This document shows, in pieces, positions 24,627 through 46,215 of a DNA stretch of 64,000 nucleotides. The notes beneath the pieces were generated by a model, which was given only the letters and a program-made list of their open reading frames with translations, had not been told where the DNA came from and made no database searches. The position numbers and the translations under genes are program-made. The stretch covers positions 6,061,950-6,125,949 of the forward strand of contig OZ025887.1 in the NCBI GenBank assembly GCA_964019415.1, given 5' to 3'. The stretch is from Ianthella basta (lineage: Eukaryota; Porifera; Demospongiae; Verongiida; Ianthellidae). How positions within the stretch are numbered: the stretch's first letter is position 1; each line of letters opens with the position of its first letter.

Positions 24627-27600
24627 TCAATTGCCCTCTTTCAGTTTGAGGGCGGGTTTCACCCAAGACATGAAGGAGTGAAAGTCCCTCACTGGGACAC
24701 CTGCAGCATGAGCCTTCACTCTCAGGTTCCTGTCAGCTGTCAGAAGGACAACCATGGAGATCACGCCAGTGCTGTGGATGTCTGTCTTGCTCGTTCGCGT
24801 ATTGACACTGCTACAACTCGCAAGTATGAAATCATCATTTGTGGCCTGTAAGGACAGTGTGTGTGTGTGTGCATGTATAGTAAATTAGTGGTACATGAAA
24901 CAGCTGCAAGCCACATGAGCCCTGCCTGTGTAACACAGGGGGCATGCTCACCGCTGCTCCACCCAATTTCTCCACAGTTGCATAATCCATTCCTGTCAGC
25001 AGCTCCCCTTTGACAGTGGCAGTTCGCACTGAGGGTGACTTTGATGAGAACCAACCTCGCAGTAAGGACAGTGCCTCCCTGAGTGACAGTATAGAATGAC
25101 GGTCAACAAGACATTCAGAGGGCGGTTATCTCAAACATTCCCTGCAGTTGGATACATGTGTCAATGACTCACTTTGCTCCATGCGTGGCCAATGAAGAGT
25201 GCTCGTGTTTGATCTGACCAGCTGACGAAGAGCCTTTGGCAATACCCTCTAGCTCTTCAATAACTGCCAACAAGTAGTGCATAACTCATAAATTGGGTGC
25301 ATCAATCTTGGATGTACAGTATAACGTAGACTGTATAGTGTGTGTGTGCGTGCGTGTGTACGTGCGTGTATGCAGTCCATGCAACACAAGTATTATGTGC
25401 ATGTGCATGGTGTACGATGTACGTGTGAGTGCTGACCGGTCAGAGGAACTGCCAGCACAAAATGACCACACTCCACCAGTTGGACAAGCTGTGGCAGGTG
25501 GTCGATGAAGCCATTGGTGTCTGGAACGAGGTACTTTGGAAAGACAAACACTTTCCCACAGCCTTCAGTAGCTTGCATGGTCAAATAATCCTGTTGGAAG
25601 GAGGAGGGAGATGTGCTCAAGTTAAATAGCTCATTGGTACAGATGGCTTGTCTACAGTATCAGTGAAGAGGGTACTGCAGTTTGGTACTCAGTTGTTACC
25701 TTCACCCTCTCCTTTGCCTTCTCCTTCTCCGACACCTCCCTGGTGAGTTCCTCCCGCTCTGCCCTCAACAGGCCAATGTTCCCGTCCACGGGAGAGCTGA
25801 CGAGAGGGAACGAGGGGTAACACACGAGGACAGGGCCTGCTCACTCAGCCAAACTCACCTAGGAGACTTGGAGCCTCCAATACCAGCCTCCTCCTCTTTC
25901 TCATTTTCCTTCTCCTCTTCCTCGCTCTCAGAGTTGCTAAAGGCTGCTACCTCTCTAATATCCTCCTCTTCCCCCTCCTCCACCTCCTTGGAGGTGCAGT
26001 AGAACCTCTGCTCTGCTGAACTGAACTCCAGGTAGTGGAGGCACACGTATTTGTCTGAGGCAGCAGACAGTTCTCTGCCCCTTGCCATCAGACAAGACAC
26101 TCGCTGTAAGCACTGCTTGAGTGACTCCTGGAATATGGGAACAGATAGTCCTCAGACAGCCAACATACAAGATACATGGCAACATCACACACACGTTGAC
26201 ATCATGACTCATGTCACACACAAGTTGGCGTCATGTCACATTTCACACACATATTGACGTCATGTCACATGTCAGACGCATGCAGTCACATACCTCCTGG
26301 GTCGGATATTTACTGGTGTAGTCAATTGGTCCAAGAGCGTCAGCAAGGGGAGCGAAGCCCTGCAAGTGTCGGTCCTCATACAGAGCCACTGTTCCCACAG
26401 TGAGAGAGGAGGGGAGGTGGGAGGGGGGAGGGGAGGGGGGAGGGGTGGTGGGAGGGGAGGTGGGTGGGGGGAGGGAGAATGTGACCACCACACTAGATGG
26501 CAATAGCATGGTGAGTGAACTGCACCTTGCTCAAGAGTGGCGTGTGGTAGCACTGAGTGCAATTTGTTCAGAAGGTCTGCCGAGTGTGACCAGAAAAGCC
26601 GCCTGTTTGGATGCAACATGCACGCCATAGTAGAGTTAAATAGTGATCATCCAATGCAGTTTCACTACACTTCACTCCCATTTCCTCCCTCCTTCCCACC
26701 CTCTCCCCTCACACCCTCACCCGCGCACCCGCCCACCCTCTCCCCTCACACCCTCACCCTCACTCCCTCACCCCCTCACCACACACTGGGATCCACTTGA
26801 GCTGCACAGTCCCACCACAGCCTGCCTTGACAGACCAGCCAATCAAAGGAGACCTTCACCTGAACAAGAAGGTGATCCACCTCAAACAGGCCGGCCCTAG
26901 CTTCATCAGACAAGACCTGAAGGAGGTGAGGGGAAAACAGAGATGAGAGGTGGAGGTGAAGGGAGGCCAGTAGAGGAATAGGAGGACGGGATGATAACCA
27001 TACGTATGAATGTGTGAGATGGTCACATGCTGAAGTGACTACCTCTGCACTCTGGGTCTCCTCCCACTGTAGCGTGTTCCTAAAGGAGGAGGATGCACCT
27101 CTTGCCAGGTGACTCAAGCAGCATTGGACAGCCACTGCAGTGACCTCCAGCATGAAGCTGAGAGCAACACCCATTAGGCGAAGCCGCCCCTGACAGGAAC
27201 CATCACCTGAATGTGGACACACCCACCACACAACAAGTTGAGTGTGGACACACCCACCACATGACAAGCTAGTGTGGACACACCCACCACATGACAAGCT
27301 GAGTGTGGACACACCCACCACACAACAAGCTGAGTGTGGACACACCCACCACACAACAAGCTGAGTGTGGACACACCCACCACATGACAAGCTGAGTGTG
27401 GATGCGTTCAACACAAAGTACAGATTTACTTCTGTTGACCCTTGTGCGTAGCCCACCTGACGTATTATGGATGGAGAAGAAGTTGATGACAGCCATTTTG
27501 AGGAAGAGTACACCATCACTCTGCGATACCTGATGAGTCAGATATTCCATCCAAGTAGACAGGAAGCTTGTTACTGCCTGCCCTAGGGTGTCGTAACTAA

Positions 27601-27850
27601 AAGGAACCAGGAGTGAGCCAACCTCAAGGCACATAAGCGCATTCACCTCTTCAGTACAACACAGCGACCCATTGACTCTGCAATGCTACTTACCACCTAC
27701 CCTATCTTAGTGTACATCTTTGCATGGACAGTGAGGAATTGCTTCATAGCATTCTTAATCAACTGAAGGCAAACAGACGAGGCAACATGTGAGCACTACC
27801 AGGACACACACGCGCACGCACACACGCGCACGCACACACGCACACGCACA

Positions 27851-27911
<61 letters not shown>

Positions 27912-29957
27912 CTGAGGATGGTGCTCCATCAACTAGTTCTGGAAGAGAGTCAGAATGCTGACTGTGCCCCTCCCCATTCAGCTGCCCGTCTAGCTCTTGA
28001 GACATATCTTTACCTGACATCATCTTCTTCACCTCCTCCAAGGTCCTAGTGGGAAACACCCAGACCTCTTGTGCCTCTCTCTGTCCACTGGGGTTCTTGC
28101 TGTGGGTCTTTCGATCATTTTTCCAAGAAGATGCACCTCCATCCAATCCTCCTTCTTTCTTTTTCTTTGGCGATTCAACCTGTACCCAAATAAGTAGTTG
28201 ATCAATGATGTCACTGGCCTAGGGGATTCCCCATATATCCCCCCACCTTGCTGCCGGCTTCATGCAGTAGTCCCAGCAGACTCTCCCTAGCTCCAAGGAA
28301 GGGTGTGCCAGCTGTGAGACTGCGAATGTTGTAGTACACAGCATCCAGGCGCCGTTGCTGCAACAAATAAGTGATGTCAACTGTAATGGTCCATGTTGTA
28401 CCAACACAGCAATGATACCACATACTGCAGACAGTGTAGAGGGGCGTGTCACATGGCATGCAGAGGGGTGTGTCACATGGCATGCAGAGGGGCGTGTCAC
28501 ATGGCATGCAGAGGGGTGTGTCACATGGCATGTAGAGGGGCGTGTCACATGGCATGTAGAGGGGTGTGTCACATGGCATGCAGAGGAGTGTGTCACATGG
28601 CATGCAGAGGAGTGTGTCACATGGCATGCAGAGGAGTGTGTCACATGGCATGCAGAGGGGTGTGTCACATGGCATGCAGAGGGGTGTGTCACATGGCATG
28701 CAGAGGAGTGTGTCACATGGCATGCAGAGGGGTGTGTCACATGGCATGCAGAGGGGCGTGTCACATGGCATGTAGAAGGGCGTGTCCACACTCACAGCGT
28801 TGATGGCAATGACTGCTAACTGATTGTACGACTTTCCATTCTTGGGCATCAGTTGTTGTGCCTTTGTGTAATAGCTGGCAGAGAGAGGATGGTTGGGTGA
28901 GTGGACCACACAACACATTAGGCTATGTAGCCAGTATGGTTAGTGGGTGTACATGCATGTATGTGTGTAGACTGCACTGCCCCACCCATCATCATCAGCT
29001 CCACCCACCACTGTCAGCCCTGCCCACCTTCTCGCCTTTGACCAATCCGGTTTCTCCTTCACTTGCTCTGCATAGCGAGCCAAGTCCCCCAGTGCAAGGT
29101 AGAGTTGGTGGCAGAGGACCTTGGCACACAGCACCTGATAACAGAAGGAGTGTGCCACAGAGTGAGGAGCTGCAATACTCACAGGCAGGTTTAGTGCTAC
29201 GTAGTAACAAAGTGGTGGAATACAACACAGCCTCAGGGCGACAGGCAAACAGACCACATGCACTGAGACAGAACCACAAGCTTGCAACAGTTCTGCAGCT
29301 CTGTGAAACAAGCTAAGCTGCTGCTTTGAGGCTCAGCTTGCCTCAGCTGTCATAGCCGCCCCAGACAAACTCACATACTCCACACATGTGACCATTTGTG
29401 ACATACAGGAGTACACAGAGGGTTGGACACACCAGGACTACAACCCACGCAGCACCGCACCTCACTGGAGTGCATCCTGCTTGAATCAAGGAGGTCAGGA
29501 ACAGTGAAGTTGAGTTTCTTCTGTAGCTCACTCATCACCTCCCGGTAGAAGACACTGGCCATGTCCAAGAAATGCAAGCAGATGTCCCTTATACCTGGCA
29601 ATGGAAAGAATGCCCAGAACTTGCCTAATCTCCCATGCATGCATGCTCAGCATATTTCATGGTTCTTATATGAGTAACTAACCGGTTAGCAGGCCCAGGC
29701 ACCACACACAGAATGGCTGCAGCATTGCACACACACACACACCAGCTGTTCAGTGCGCATGCTCACCATCTTTCTCCTCTGGACTGGTTTGTTGTCCGAG
29801 TGTCCTCCGTAGTCCCTCCACCACTGGGTGATGTCCCCCCCTCCACAGCCGACCACATAGGTCGCTCTTGAGGAATGTCCGCAGGCCACGTGTCCACAGA
29901 CAGCGCTTGGTCTCCTCTTGTAGCTGTGAGCTAAGGGAACATGTATGCCAAATATGG

Positions 29958-29989
<32 letters not shown>

Positions 29990-30936
29990 CAACCACAATA
30001 GGCAGTATCAGGATACCATCCAAAGTGTTCTGTTTGGAGTGTTCGGTATCAGCTACGTACGCCACCCTCACATGGACTCACTGAACTCACACTAAACTCT
30101 ACTACTAACAGTGTTCAACTGGCTATGTAGAGCTAACCATTCGGTCAGCTACCTCCTACTCATGTGAAGGGCATACACTACTCGGTGTCTTGCTCAACTT
30201 CACCTGGGTTCTCTGACAACCTAACCCTCTGGTGTACACCCAGTCCCAGTGAGGTGGCCACTTCTTACCATATGTCTTCAATGCGACTAAAGCTGGCTGG
30301 TCTCCCATTCCATCTTGCTAAGCTGCCACTCAGTCTCTCCTCTAGCTCAGTTACACGATAGAAAATGTCACTGCCTTCGCCCTCCTCCTCTTCCTTCTCC
30401 ACCGCACGTCTACCCACACCACCTTCACTAATGGCTCTCTTGGGTAGCCTCGCAGCAAGGTCCACATGCAGAACTCCTCCAGTGTGTGTGTCTGCGCGGT
30501 GTATGCCTCCAAGGCCAGGAGATACTGTGCTAGTATCGGCCTCACTTGTTACTCGTGGTTTGCGAAGTGAGCTGTAGCTCTGCTGTTTAGTCGGATGGCC
30601 ACCACCCCGGTCAGCTTCAGGCTCCCAGATCTTCCCCTTTGAACTCGCCTCTCTTCTTAAGCTTGAGCCTGAAACGTTAACTCCATGGGCTCTGGTTGAA
30701 AACTGTTTCCTTGGTTTCTCCTGCTGTTTCCTAGACGAGGAGGAATAGCTTTTGCCAGAATATCCGCGCACATCCCTAGCGTTTGAGTTCTTAACTGTGC
30801 AGTGTCCATGGTCTTTTTGCTTCACGTCAGGTTCTTCGGTATCACTTTTCCCATCCGCAACACGCGCTTCCTTTTGCGTTGTCTTGAGTATTCGTACGTC
30901 CGTCGGTGCATTGTGTCCCGTTTTAGAGCCGGACAT
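24627..30936 (-). CDS. SMG6: SMG6/EST1A, nonsense-mediated decay endonuclease
   Basis: SMG6 cleaves mRNAs near premature stop codons. The start at 30936 ([11 protein letters not shown]) opens a 220-residue disordered, basic first exon. The 14-3-3-like/TPR region is spread over exons near 29990-28210 ('[16 protein letters not shown]', '[16 protein letters not shown]', '[23 protein letters not shown]', '[29 protein letters not shown]'). Linker exons follow, with the Glu-rich segment at 25870-26100. The C-terminal PIN domain begins at about 25550 ('[16 protein letters not shown]') and continues with '[11 protein letters not shown]' (about 25265), 'ATNDDFILA' (about 24845) and '[12 protein letters not shown]'. 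The three metal-binding Asp (PDTN, NDD, ADRN) are all retained, so the nuclease should be active. Stop TGA at 24627-24629. Several linker exon borders are unsure. Its introns carry 24-bp and 31-bp arrays and G-rich DNA. Confidence 0.93.
26397..26477 (+). repeat. G-rich tract in SMG6 intron
   Basis: Many runs of 3-6 G separated by A or T (GGGAGGGGAGGGG-like) on the plus strand, C-rich on the transcribed sense strand. The density of G runs could support G-quadruplex or i-motif structure. Confidence 0.7.
26680..26785 (+). repeat. C-rich CCCTCACACCCTCAC repeat in SMG6 intron
   Basis: Imperfect CCCTCAC/CTCCC units with about 10-16 bp spacing; the sense strand is G-rich (GTGAGGG). Confidence 0.75.
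27225..27405 (-). repeat. 31-bp minisatellite in SMG6 intron
   Basis: Six copies of a unit with the core GTGTGGACACACCCACC followed by ACACAACAAGCTGA. The GTGTGGACACAC stretch is itself partly palindromic. Confidence 0.9.
27805..27909 (-). repeat. (CA)n on plus strand, (TG)n in SMG6 sense
   Basis: ACACGCAC-type units grade into pure CA. In the minus-strand gene this is TG in sense, just upstream of an acceptor. Confidence 0.95.
28436..28790 (-). repeat. 24-bp minisatellite in SMG6 intron
   Basis: About 15 copies of GTGTGTCACATGGCATGCAGAGGG, with G/A and C/T variants. CACATGGCATGC is nearly constant. The unit is 8 codons and is open in several frames by virtue of its periodicity; it lies between the exons at 28826 and 28365, so it is intronic. 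Confidence 0.92.
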
Positions 30937-31024
30937 CACTAGGCATGCCCTGTATCCATTGCAAAGCTGAATCGATCAACTATTCGTACAATAGTGGCCA
31001 TTTTGGTTGTTGCGCAATTACAAA
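30937..31024. promoter_or_regulatory. Bidirectional promoter, SMG6 / TIMM9
   Basis: An 88-bp gap that contains a GTGGCCATTTTGG motif, the reverse complement of which (CCAAAATGGCCAC) resembles a YY1 site. Confidence 0.6.
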
Positions 31025-31970
31025 ATGGACCCTTCCAACGAACTGCAGATGGGCCAGGTGCTTGAACCATTGAAGACGTCCATTGTGCACTTCTTGGCTA
31101 GTGATGCATGTACATGAAGTTAATCTCTGTGTATGTTACTGTTCTCTCTTCCAGTTTAAAGAGTTCCTTGGAACGTACAACAAAGTGACGGAAGGTTGCT
31201 TTACTGATTGCGTGAATGACTTTAAGAGTAGAGTCTTAACAAAAGAAGAGGTATGGTGGTGCAGGCATATAGTTATGTGTCGCTTTCTCACGTGTAGTGT
31301 TGGATACATATCCACTTCATATTATGCTATAATATGATTGGTGCTTGGTCACATGTCAGTCACATGCTACCGGTCACATGCTCTATGTGCTACTGTATAG
31401 CGGAAATGTTTTGTGCTAGTGAATAATCTTCGCAAATTTCATGGATCGATACTAATCACAGTTTGTGAAATTGTATATCACACCCACTATACAGCACTAC
31501 GCCGGTACAAATGCCTCACTATCCCTTCCCATACACACATACAGCAATGAGCCCTTATTTTACGCTTGGAATGAGGTGAAGCTTTCCTACTGTACTACCT
31601 GAAACATGCTTAGGAAAGCTGGCACAACTTAAGCATCACCTGATACTCCTGATACATTGTTGGCAGAACTGTTGCCATGGCGATTCCCAAAGGCCTACTT
31701 TTCAAAGCACTATACATTTTTAAATCCTTTCAAGAGCTATATTTCTAAGACATATCTGTGTGACTATCATTTCAAGACTTATGTTATGACATAACCTAAA
31801 AATCTTACCTGCTGGCCCAGCATTAATGACTCTTCTTCCTTCCCTCACAGTTGGAGTGCTCCAAGAACTGTGTTGATAAGTTCCTCAAAATGACTCAGCG
31901 TGTGTCACAGAGACTGCAAGAGCACCTTCAAATGCAACAGGCAGCACAACAAAATGCACCCACCAAGTAG
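31025..31970 (+). CDS. TIMM9: TIMM9, small Tim chaperone of the mitochondrial intermembrane space
   Basis: Three exons (31025-31057, 31155-31250, 31851-31970) encode an 82-residue protein, the usual length of small Tims. It reads [11 protein letters not shown] joined to [19 protein letters not shown]. The twin CX3C motifs are intact: 'CFTDC' in exon 2 and 'CSKNC' in exon 3, followed by the conserved '[15 protein letters not shown]'. TIMM9 pairs with TIMM10 in a hexamer that escorts hydrophobic carrier precursors to the TIM22 complex. TAG stop at 31968-31970. Intron 2 (600 bp) holds no recognised gene. Confidence 0.95.
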
Positions 31971-32064
31971 ACAAGTGCACTCTCTGTTCACCTGTATTCC
32001 CATCAATGATTACTGACAGGGAAGTGGGTGATGTTGTGTTGCAGAGCGGTCCTACACCGCACTG

Positions 32065-32100
<36 letters not shown>

Positions 32101-32951
32101 GTGTTGGGTGTGTTACCCTCTAAAGTTATCAGTGTAGGTAATCACCGTCAATCATCAACTGGTAATTGCCGTGTGTGTTGATACCTGTGTACAAGGGGAC
32201 ACTCCCTTGTGTACAGTGGCTCTCTGCTTCTCTTGCAATCACCACTATCTTAGCTGTCTAAACCACAAGCAACCGTTTCCTAGGATACAGACAGTACTGT
32301 TATGTCTCCTCTACTGTCTGTATCCTAAGGAATGGCTGCCCACAGAATGAGAGGAACATTGTGGGGTTTGGTGTAGTGTAGTAGGGGTGATACGATGTAG
32401 GTGATACAATGTAGGTGATGCAATGTAGGTTGTGGCAAGTTGCAGGTTCATTTGACCGGTGGGTCGATCACTGACTGACACTGGAACTACACAGCACACG
32501 CACTACCATGTGTTACAACATGTTACACGCTGTACTATGGACTGTCATGTTGTTACACGTACATGCACACCCTTGTGTCCTGAGTGTCAAAATACATGCA
32601 CCGTACGACAGGAAACACAACACACAGACATACATACATATGTACATTTAGTGAGGTGGCATTTGTGCAAGGTCGAAACAAGGTTTAATGGTTTTGGTTA
32701 TGCAGTCAAATGGTGCAGCTCCCACTGTTTTGAGTGGTGTACAAACGTCCACCGGCTGTGTGATTTGTGTGTGGTCAATTTTTAGAAAATGTAACGTCAA
32801 CAGATGATGCCATGTTATTTTGACCAGTATGTTTTATACTCTATGAACACATACACTGCGAGAGCTGGGGTGTGTATCGCACCGCTCGCACCACATGCAG
32901 GGGGGGGGGGGGAGGTGGTACTGTGCAATTGGTTTGGGTAGGAATGTTCGT
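31971..32951. other. Convergent intergenic region TIMM9 / TTLL with hairpins
   Basis: Contains a short (TG)n at 32067-32098, a hairpin near 32190-32214 (TGTGTACAAGGG against CCCTTGTGTACA), a stronger hairpin at 32278-32329, and three copies of GATACAATGTAGGT at 32389-32435. No gene was recognised. Confidence 0.6.
32278..32329. repeat. Near-perfect inverted repeat downstream of TIMM9
   Basis: Arms CCTAGGATACAGACAGTA and TACTGTCTGTATCCTAAGG pair over about 17 bp with a 15-nt loop. Confidence 0.8.
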
Positions 32952-41295
<8,344 letters not shown>

Positions 41296-41701
41296 TTCAT
41301 AGTCCTTAGAGAGAGAGGAAGGACCAGCGGGGCAGGAGCACCCGACACACGTGGTCACTACCTTTCAGCCACTGTATCTCAAGTCAGGCTTCAGTTTGCT
41401 AACTAGGGCGGACGGAAGTACCGACATGACGGACCCTAATTACACACTATGTCATGTTCCTCCGCCCACGCGCTGTTTCTGTCTCGCGATGAATATCTTT
41501 AGGGGATAGTAGTGTACTAGAGCATAGTTTCAGGGAAAACTGTTGCATAGGCTTACACAAATACCGAGAGTTCCGCGTAGGAGGTCTCCAGGAAACAGTG
41601 TAGTAGCCCTCTCCCAGCTAACAGAGAAGACATTGGTGAATATGGTACAGGGCCTTGTTTTGTATCCCCCTACCCCCCGTTGAAGCAACATAGCGAGTAC
41701 C
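41296..41701. promoter_or_regulatory. Divergent promoter region, TTLL / TET
   Basis: 406 bp between start codons, moderately GC-rich. No CpG-island measure was computed and no TATA box was seen. Confidence 0.5.
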
Positions 41702-44059
41702 ATGTTAAATAGCCCCGTCTGTTCGATTATTCCCGTTGAGATGGACCACAACCCCACACCCAAGAGGGTCCTTTATCTCAGCAGCCCTCCCCCAAGCCTG
41801 CCCCCAAAGTATCAGTACCCCAACGGCACAGCGGGCGCCGGCCGCCCTAACGGCCTTACGAGACCTACCCTCCGGAGTCCCAGTCCCTTACCGAACGGCA
41901 AACCACTATCTGCAGGGGGTACGAAAGCTACAAACCCGGAAACAACAGCGCAGCCGGCTGTGAACGGCCGAATTAGCCCTCAAAAGGGCGTTTCGTCAGA
42001 AGAAGAAGGGAGGCCACAAGCCAATGGATTTCATTCATCAGGCGTCGCAAGCGCTCCGTCGGACAAGGAACGGACAGGCGGAGGGAGAAGGGATTCCCTA
42101 ACGCCGCCACGTCCCCCACCAGTCGTGTCGAATATAACCCCTCCTCCAGTCAGGCCTCTGGGCCCGACCTTCCCGCCCATGTCGCGACCAGACTCCCTGT
42201 CGCTGGGCCAAGGCCATTCGCAGACCAGCTCTTCCCTATGGAACGGCTCGACCTCATCCCCAACCACCACCCCACTGGTCAGAACCTCCCCAGGGGGACA
42301 CCCTCTCACCCAGCCCCCTGTTCTGACCCCCTACATTTGCCACCCCCAACTACAACCGCAGTGGATCCCCCATCCCGGCTTCATCACCTCTCCTCAACCC
42401 ATCCTTCAAGGCGACTACCGACAGGGATTCCCTGCAATGTCCCCTCCCATCATGTTCTCCCCAAACGGACCACCCCAGCCCCAGCCCCTGGGAAGTGCCG
42501 TCATCAGTCCTTCACCAGTGCCACACCCACACTTGGTTGCCTTAGCGCAGTCACCTGATATAACATCAGATACTCAGGAGCCTGCATCAGATACCTCCGC
42601 AAAGCCGAAAGTGCGACGGAAGAGATGTGGAATGTGTCCAGGCTGTCTGTGTGGCGAGGACTGTGGACAGTGCTCGCCATGTCGCAACCCCAAAAGTAAC
42701 CAGTGCTGTGTGAAGAGAAAGTGTGAATCGCTGAAGTCTCAATCCAAGGTTAGTTGGGGGCTGCCTCTATTGAGTTAGCCTTTTAGTCAGACCTCTAACG
42801 GGTGAAGCTTGTATAGAGTAACCTAGACCTGTTGAATGAAAATGGATGATACTGATGTTGTGCAGTGTGCCCATTTTCACCCACTGCTGGCAGGATCACC
42901 CATCAGCCAAAGCACATGTTTGTTTGGTCAATCACCACATTAAGGGACACACACACACACACTCCACTGTCAGTAATGAGTCCAAAGTGCACCCTCAGGG
43001 TGTTTAGAGCCAGCTAGCACATGCTTCATGCCTATCACAAGAAGGCCACACCCTTGCATCTCATATGGGTGGGGCATTGGCTCTGACACAATGTCTCAAC
43101 TATGGGCTGGAATGTGTGCATGTATTTGTGCATGCCTGGGCACATCTCATGTAGTGACCATTGGCAGGGATATGGCTGCTGTGTGTGACTGGGTGATCTT
43201 CCTAAAGCACTAGTGACAGTTGTTACTTGTCTCTTGCAGAAGAATGGTGTGACCAAAAGAGTGACAATCGAGCTACCCACCCCCACAGAAGACACTGTCC
43301 CAGAGGAACAGTACCAGCAACCTGAACAGGTAGATGATGTGTGCAAGCATACCAACATGCACCGTGCACACATGTAGGTGAACTTTGAGCTGCCTGCAGC
43401 CCTGTGTGAGAGTGGGGCATGTTGATGGCTGCTTGTTTTTGCTGATACCTGTCAATTTGAGGCAGTGTGGGAGGGATTTCCCCTGTTTGGTTCCCCACCG
43501 CACTCCACCCACGCCATGGTCCTATCTTTCTATAACTTCCTCAGTATTGTTAGTCCGATTTTATTTGTGGTCTGATCACCTTCGCAGTGCTGCATTATGC
43601 ATGAAGCAGTGGTGCCACACAGGGGACTCACCCTGGCTAGCCCCACCCAAGGCCTCGCAAACGCTGTATGACGGTGGTAGTGCATGTGCATAGCCTGGAC
43701 TCGGGTGGCGGGTGTTTCAGAGCGAAGCATGGGCCTTGTGTGTTTGGTATAAAAGAGATCAGTGACCGCTTTTGAACACAGCGGCTTATCGTTTGTTTGT
43801 TTGTTTGTACAATGAGTTGAGACTGACACCTCCTTCAAATGGCCTGGTGGTTGGGTTCATGCTACCTATGTGTGCTGTGAATGTGTCTAGTGTAAGAATG
43901 CCCTCATCCAGTGCTCCTGCCGTCTTGTGTACTGTTTGTTTGTAGCCTGTCATGCCCCAGCCAGTGGGAGAGGTGCAAAGAAAGAAAAGAGTAGCCTCAA
44001 CTCCTGTGAAGGCGACAGCACCTCCTTTGTGTAGCTGCTCTGCTGTTGGTGAGTGTGTG

Positions 44060-44153
<94 letters not shown>

Positions 44154-46136
44154 ACATGCACCTGTTGTGATGACATTGAAAATGTTTGTTTTGTGAAAGG
44201 AGGAAGGTTTGTGAATGGCATCTGTTCTTTTTCAGCTTCATTTCCCTTTGAGGCTGTCACTTTCAAAGCCACACCTTATGCCTGCGTACCCTTGTGTGCG
44301 CATCCTACCATGAGAGAGCCTTGTCTCCTCCTGTCTCTCCTCCAGGCCAACAAGGTCCCTTTTACATTCAACTGGGTGGAGCAACAACAGCAGAAGGGTT
44401 GAGGGAGATGCTGGAAAAAAGGTATGTAGGATGCGCTACGTCTTTGCCATACTGCCTTGCTTATAGTGGTGTGTGGGTGTGTGGGTGTGGGTGTGGGTGT
44501 GGGTGTGGGTGTGGGTGTGGTGTGGTGTGGTGTGCAAGTTGACCTCATAATCCCATTCACACTTGGCTGAAGGGTGACAGTGGAGTGGTATGTGTACTGA
44601 AGGGGCTCATCAGGGTGATGGGTCTATGGTGCTCTGCATTTCTTTAATGCATTGCCTATACATCAATGGGTGGCCTGTGGAGATGAGTGTGGTGTGTTGT
44701 GCTGTGTGGTGGCTCCCTTCAGTCTCTTCCATATCATCATCCCACAAGGGGATTGAATAATCATATTCACAAGTTTACCTTATTACATTCATGAGGTGCT
44801 CCTGCTGGTTAATTGCATTCATAAGTTGAGAGTGTCACCTGATGTCACTGAACTCTGACCTGTCCTCTGATGTATTATTACTGCTAACTACTTGTTGTTA
44901 TGTCATTTAATTGCGGAAGGACTGAAGTCTGGTATTATTATCATAGGAAATGTATGTGCCAGGTCACATCCAGAAGCCCACGCACCTCTACTGTGGTCTG
45001 GTGACCTTCACAACAACATCTTCCTCAAAAATAAGTTTTTTTCAACTGTGGGAGGGGATTCATATGCCTAGTGTTTACAGCTGTCCTTGCTTGAGGGTGT
45101 CAAGATGACTGGTTCATTTTGTTAGCTTTCCTCATTTGTGGTTGTGGAAAAGGACACTTCCTCTGGCAGTAGCAGAAGCAAAACTTCCAGACAATTTTCA
45201 TATGATGCGATTTTGCATAAGTGTGTTTGCTGTGTCTCTGTTTAGTGCTGCTGACTTTGTTCGTGCAATGGAAGCAATGTTGCTTGGCCTTTTCAACACT
45301 GTTCATTGTTCCAGATGGCATCTGTGCCATAGTTTCATCCTTTCTTGGGTGTTGTGTTGTTGTAAGCATCCTTCTGCTTTTTACCCATTTTGCTTGTCAA
45401 CAAGGAGGACTTTGCAGTCTCCACCACACTCCACCATTGCTTACATTCCTAGTCGTGATATCGGGCTGTTCAATGAGAAGTACAAATGAGTTAATATACC
45501 TGAGCACTCACTGGTACGGAACATATCAGGTGACCTTTAATGGTATTACCTAGTGTCGGCACTGTTCATGTGCACTCGTTTGACAACTGCTTAAGTAGTG
45601 GGCACCAGCTGTTTTTTTGTGAAACATATTGGTGGCTATTGACTTTTAAAATGTCACTTGACTGAAACAGAATGCATTCAGTGTGGATAGAGGTGTAACA
45701 TGTGCTGGGTGCTTGCATGTTTCACCAACTACTGAGCTCTCCCTGGTCCAAATGTGGCTCTTCTTCCATTAGTAGTTGTTCCACTCCATCCCCCACCCTC
45801 CTGGGGCGAGGAAGACCGGTGGTAGCACAAACATTCACAACACTCTTTCTACCCCCACAGATGTGATGCGAAGGGCCCTGAGCTGCGAATGGTGGAGGTG
45901 AGCCTCTTGTGTGACACACCCACCAGACACGCCCACAGCCTTTATTGTTGTCATGTGCTGTCTCGTGCACCAAACAGACATTCCTATGGTATGTCTGTAT
46001 GCTGGAGGAGGGGAATTTCCCTATCCCATGTTACATCATTCCCCAGCAACGTCTGACATGCTTTATCACCATTTTGTACACACATGATCCCATGTCATGT
46101 GCAAGTGTGTGTGTACGTATGTGTCTGTATGTGTGT

Positions 46137-46215
<79 letters not shown>

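Noticed and set aside
28211..28918. Cys/Met/Pro-rich open frame on the minus strand with 8-residue repeats
   Set aside because: Frame through the 24-bp array; conserved SMG6 segments on either side are separated by splice sites that remove it.
41296..41358. Upstream extension of the TTLL N-terminus (CVGCSCPAGPSSLSKDYE)
   Set aside because: The frame is open but begins at GTG, with no ATG before 41295; the ATG at 41295 gives a normal membrane-anchored N-terminus.
45136..45553. Open frames of about 110 codons in a TET intron
   Set aside because: No recognisable domain; the region lies between TET exons at 44347 and 45861 and no splice-supported exon was found.
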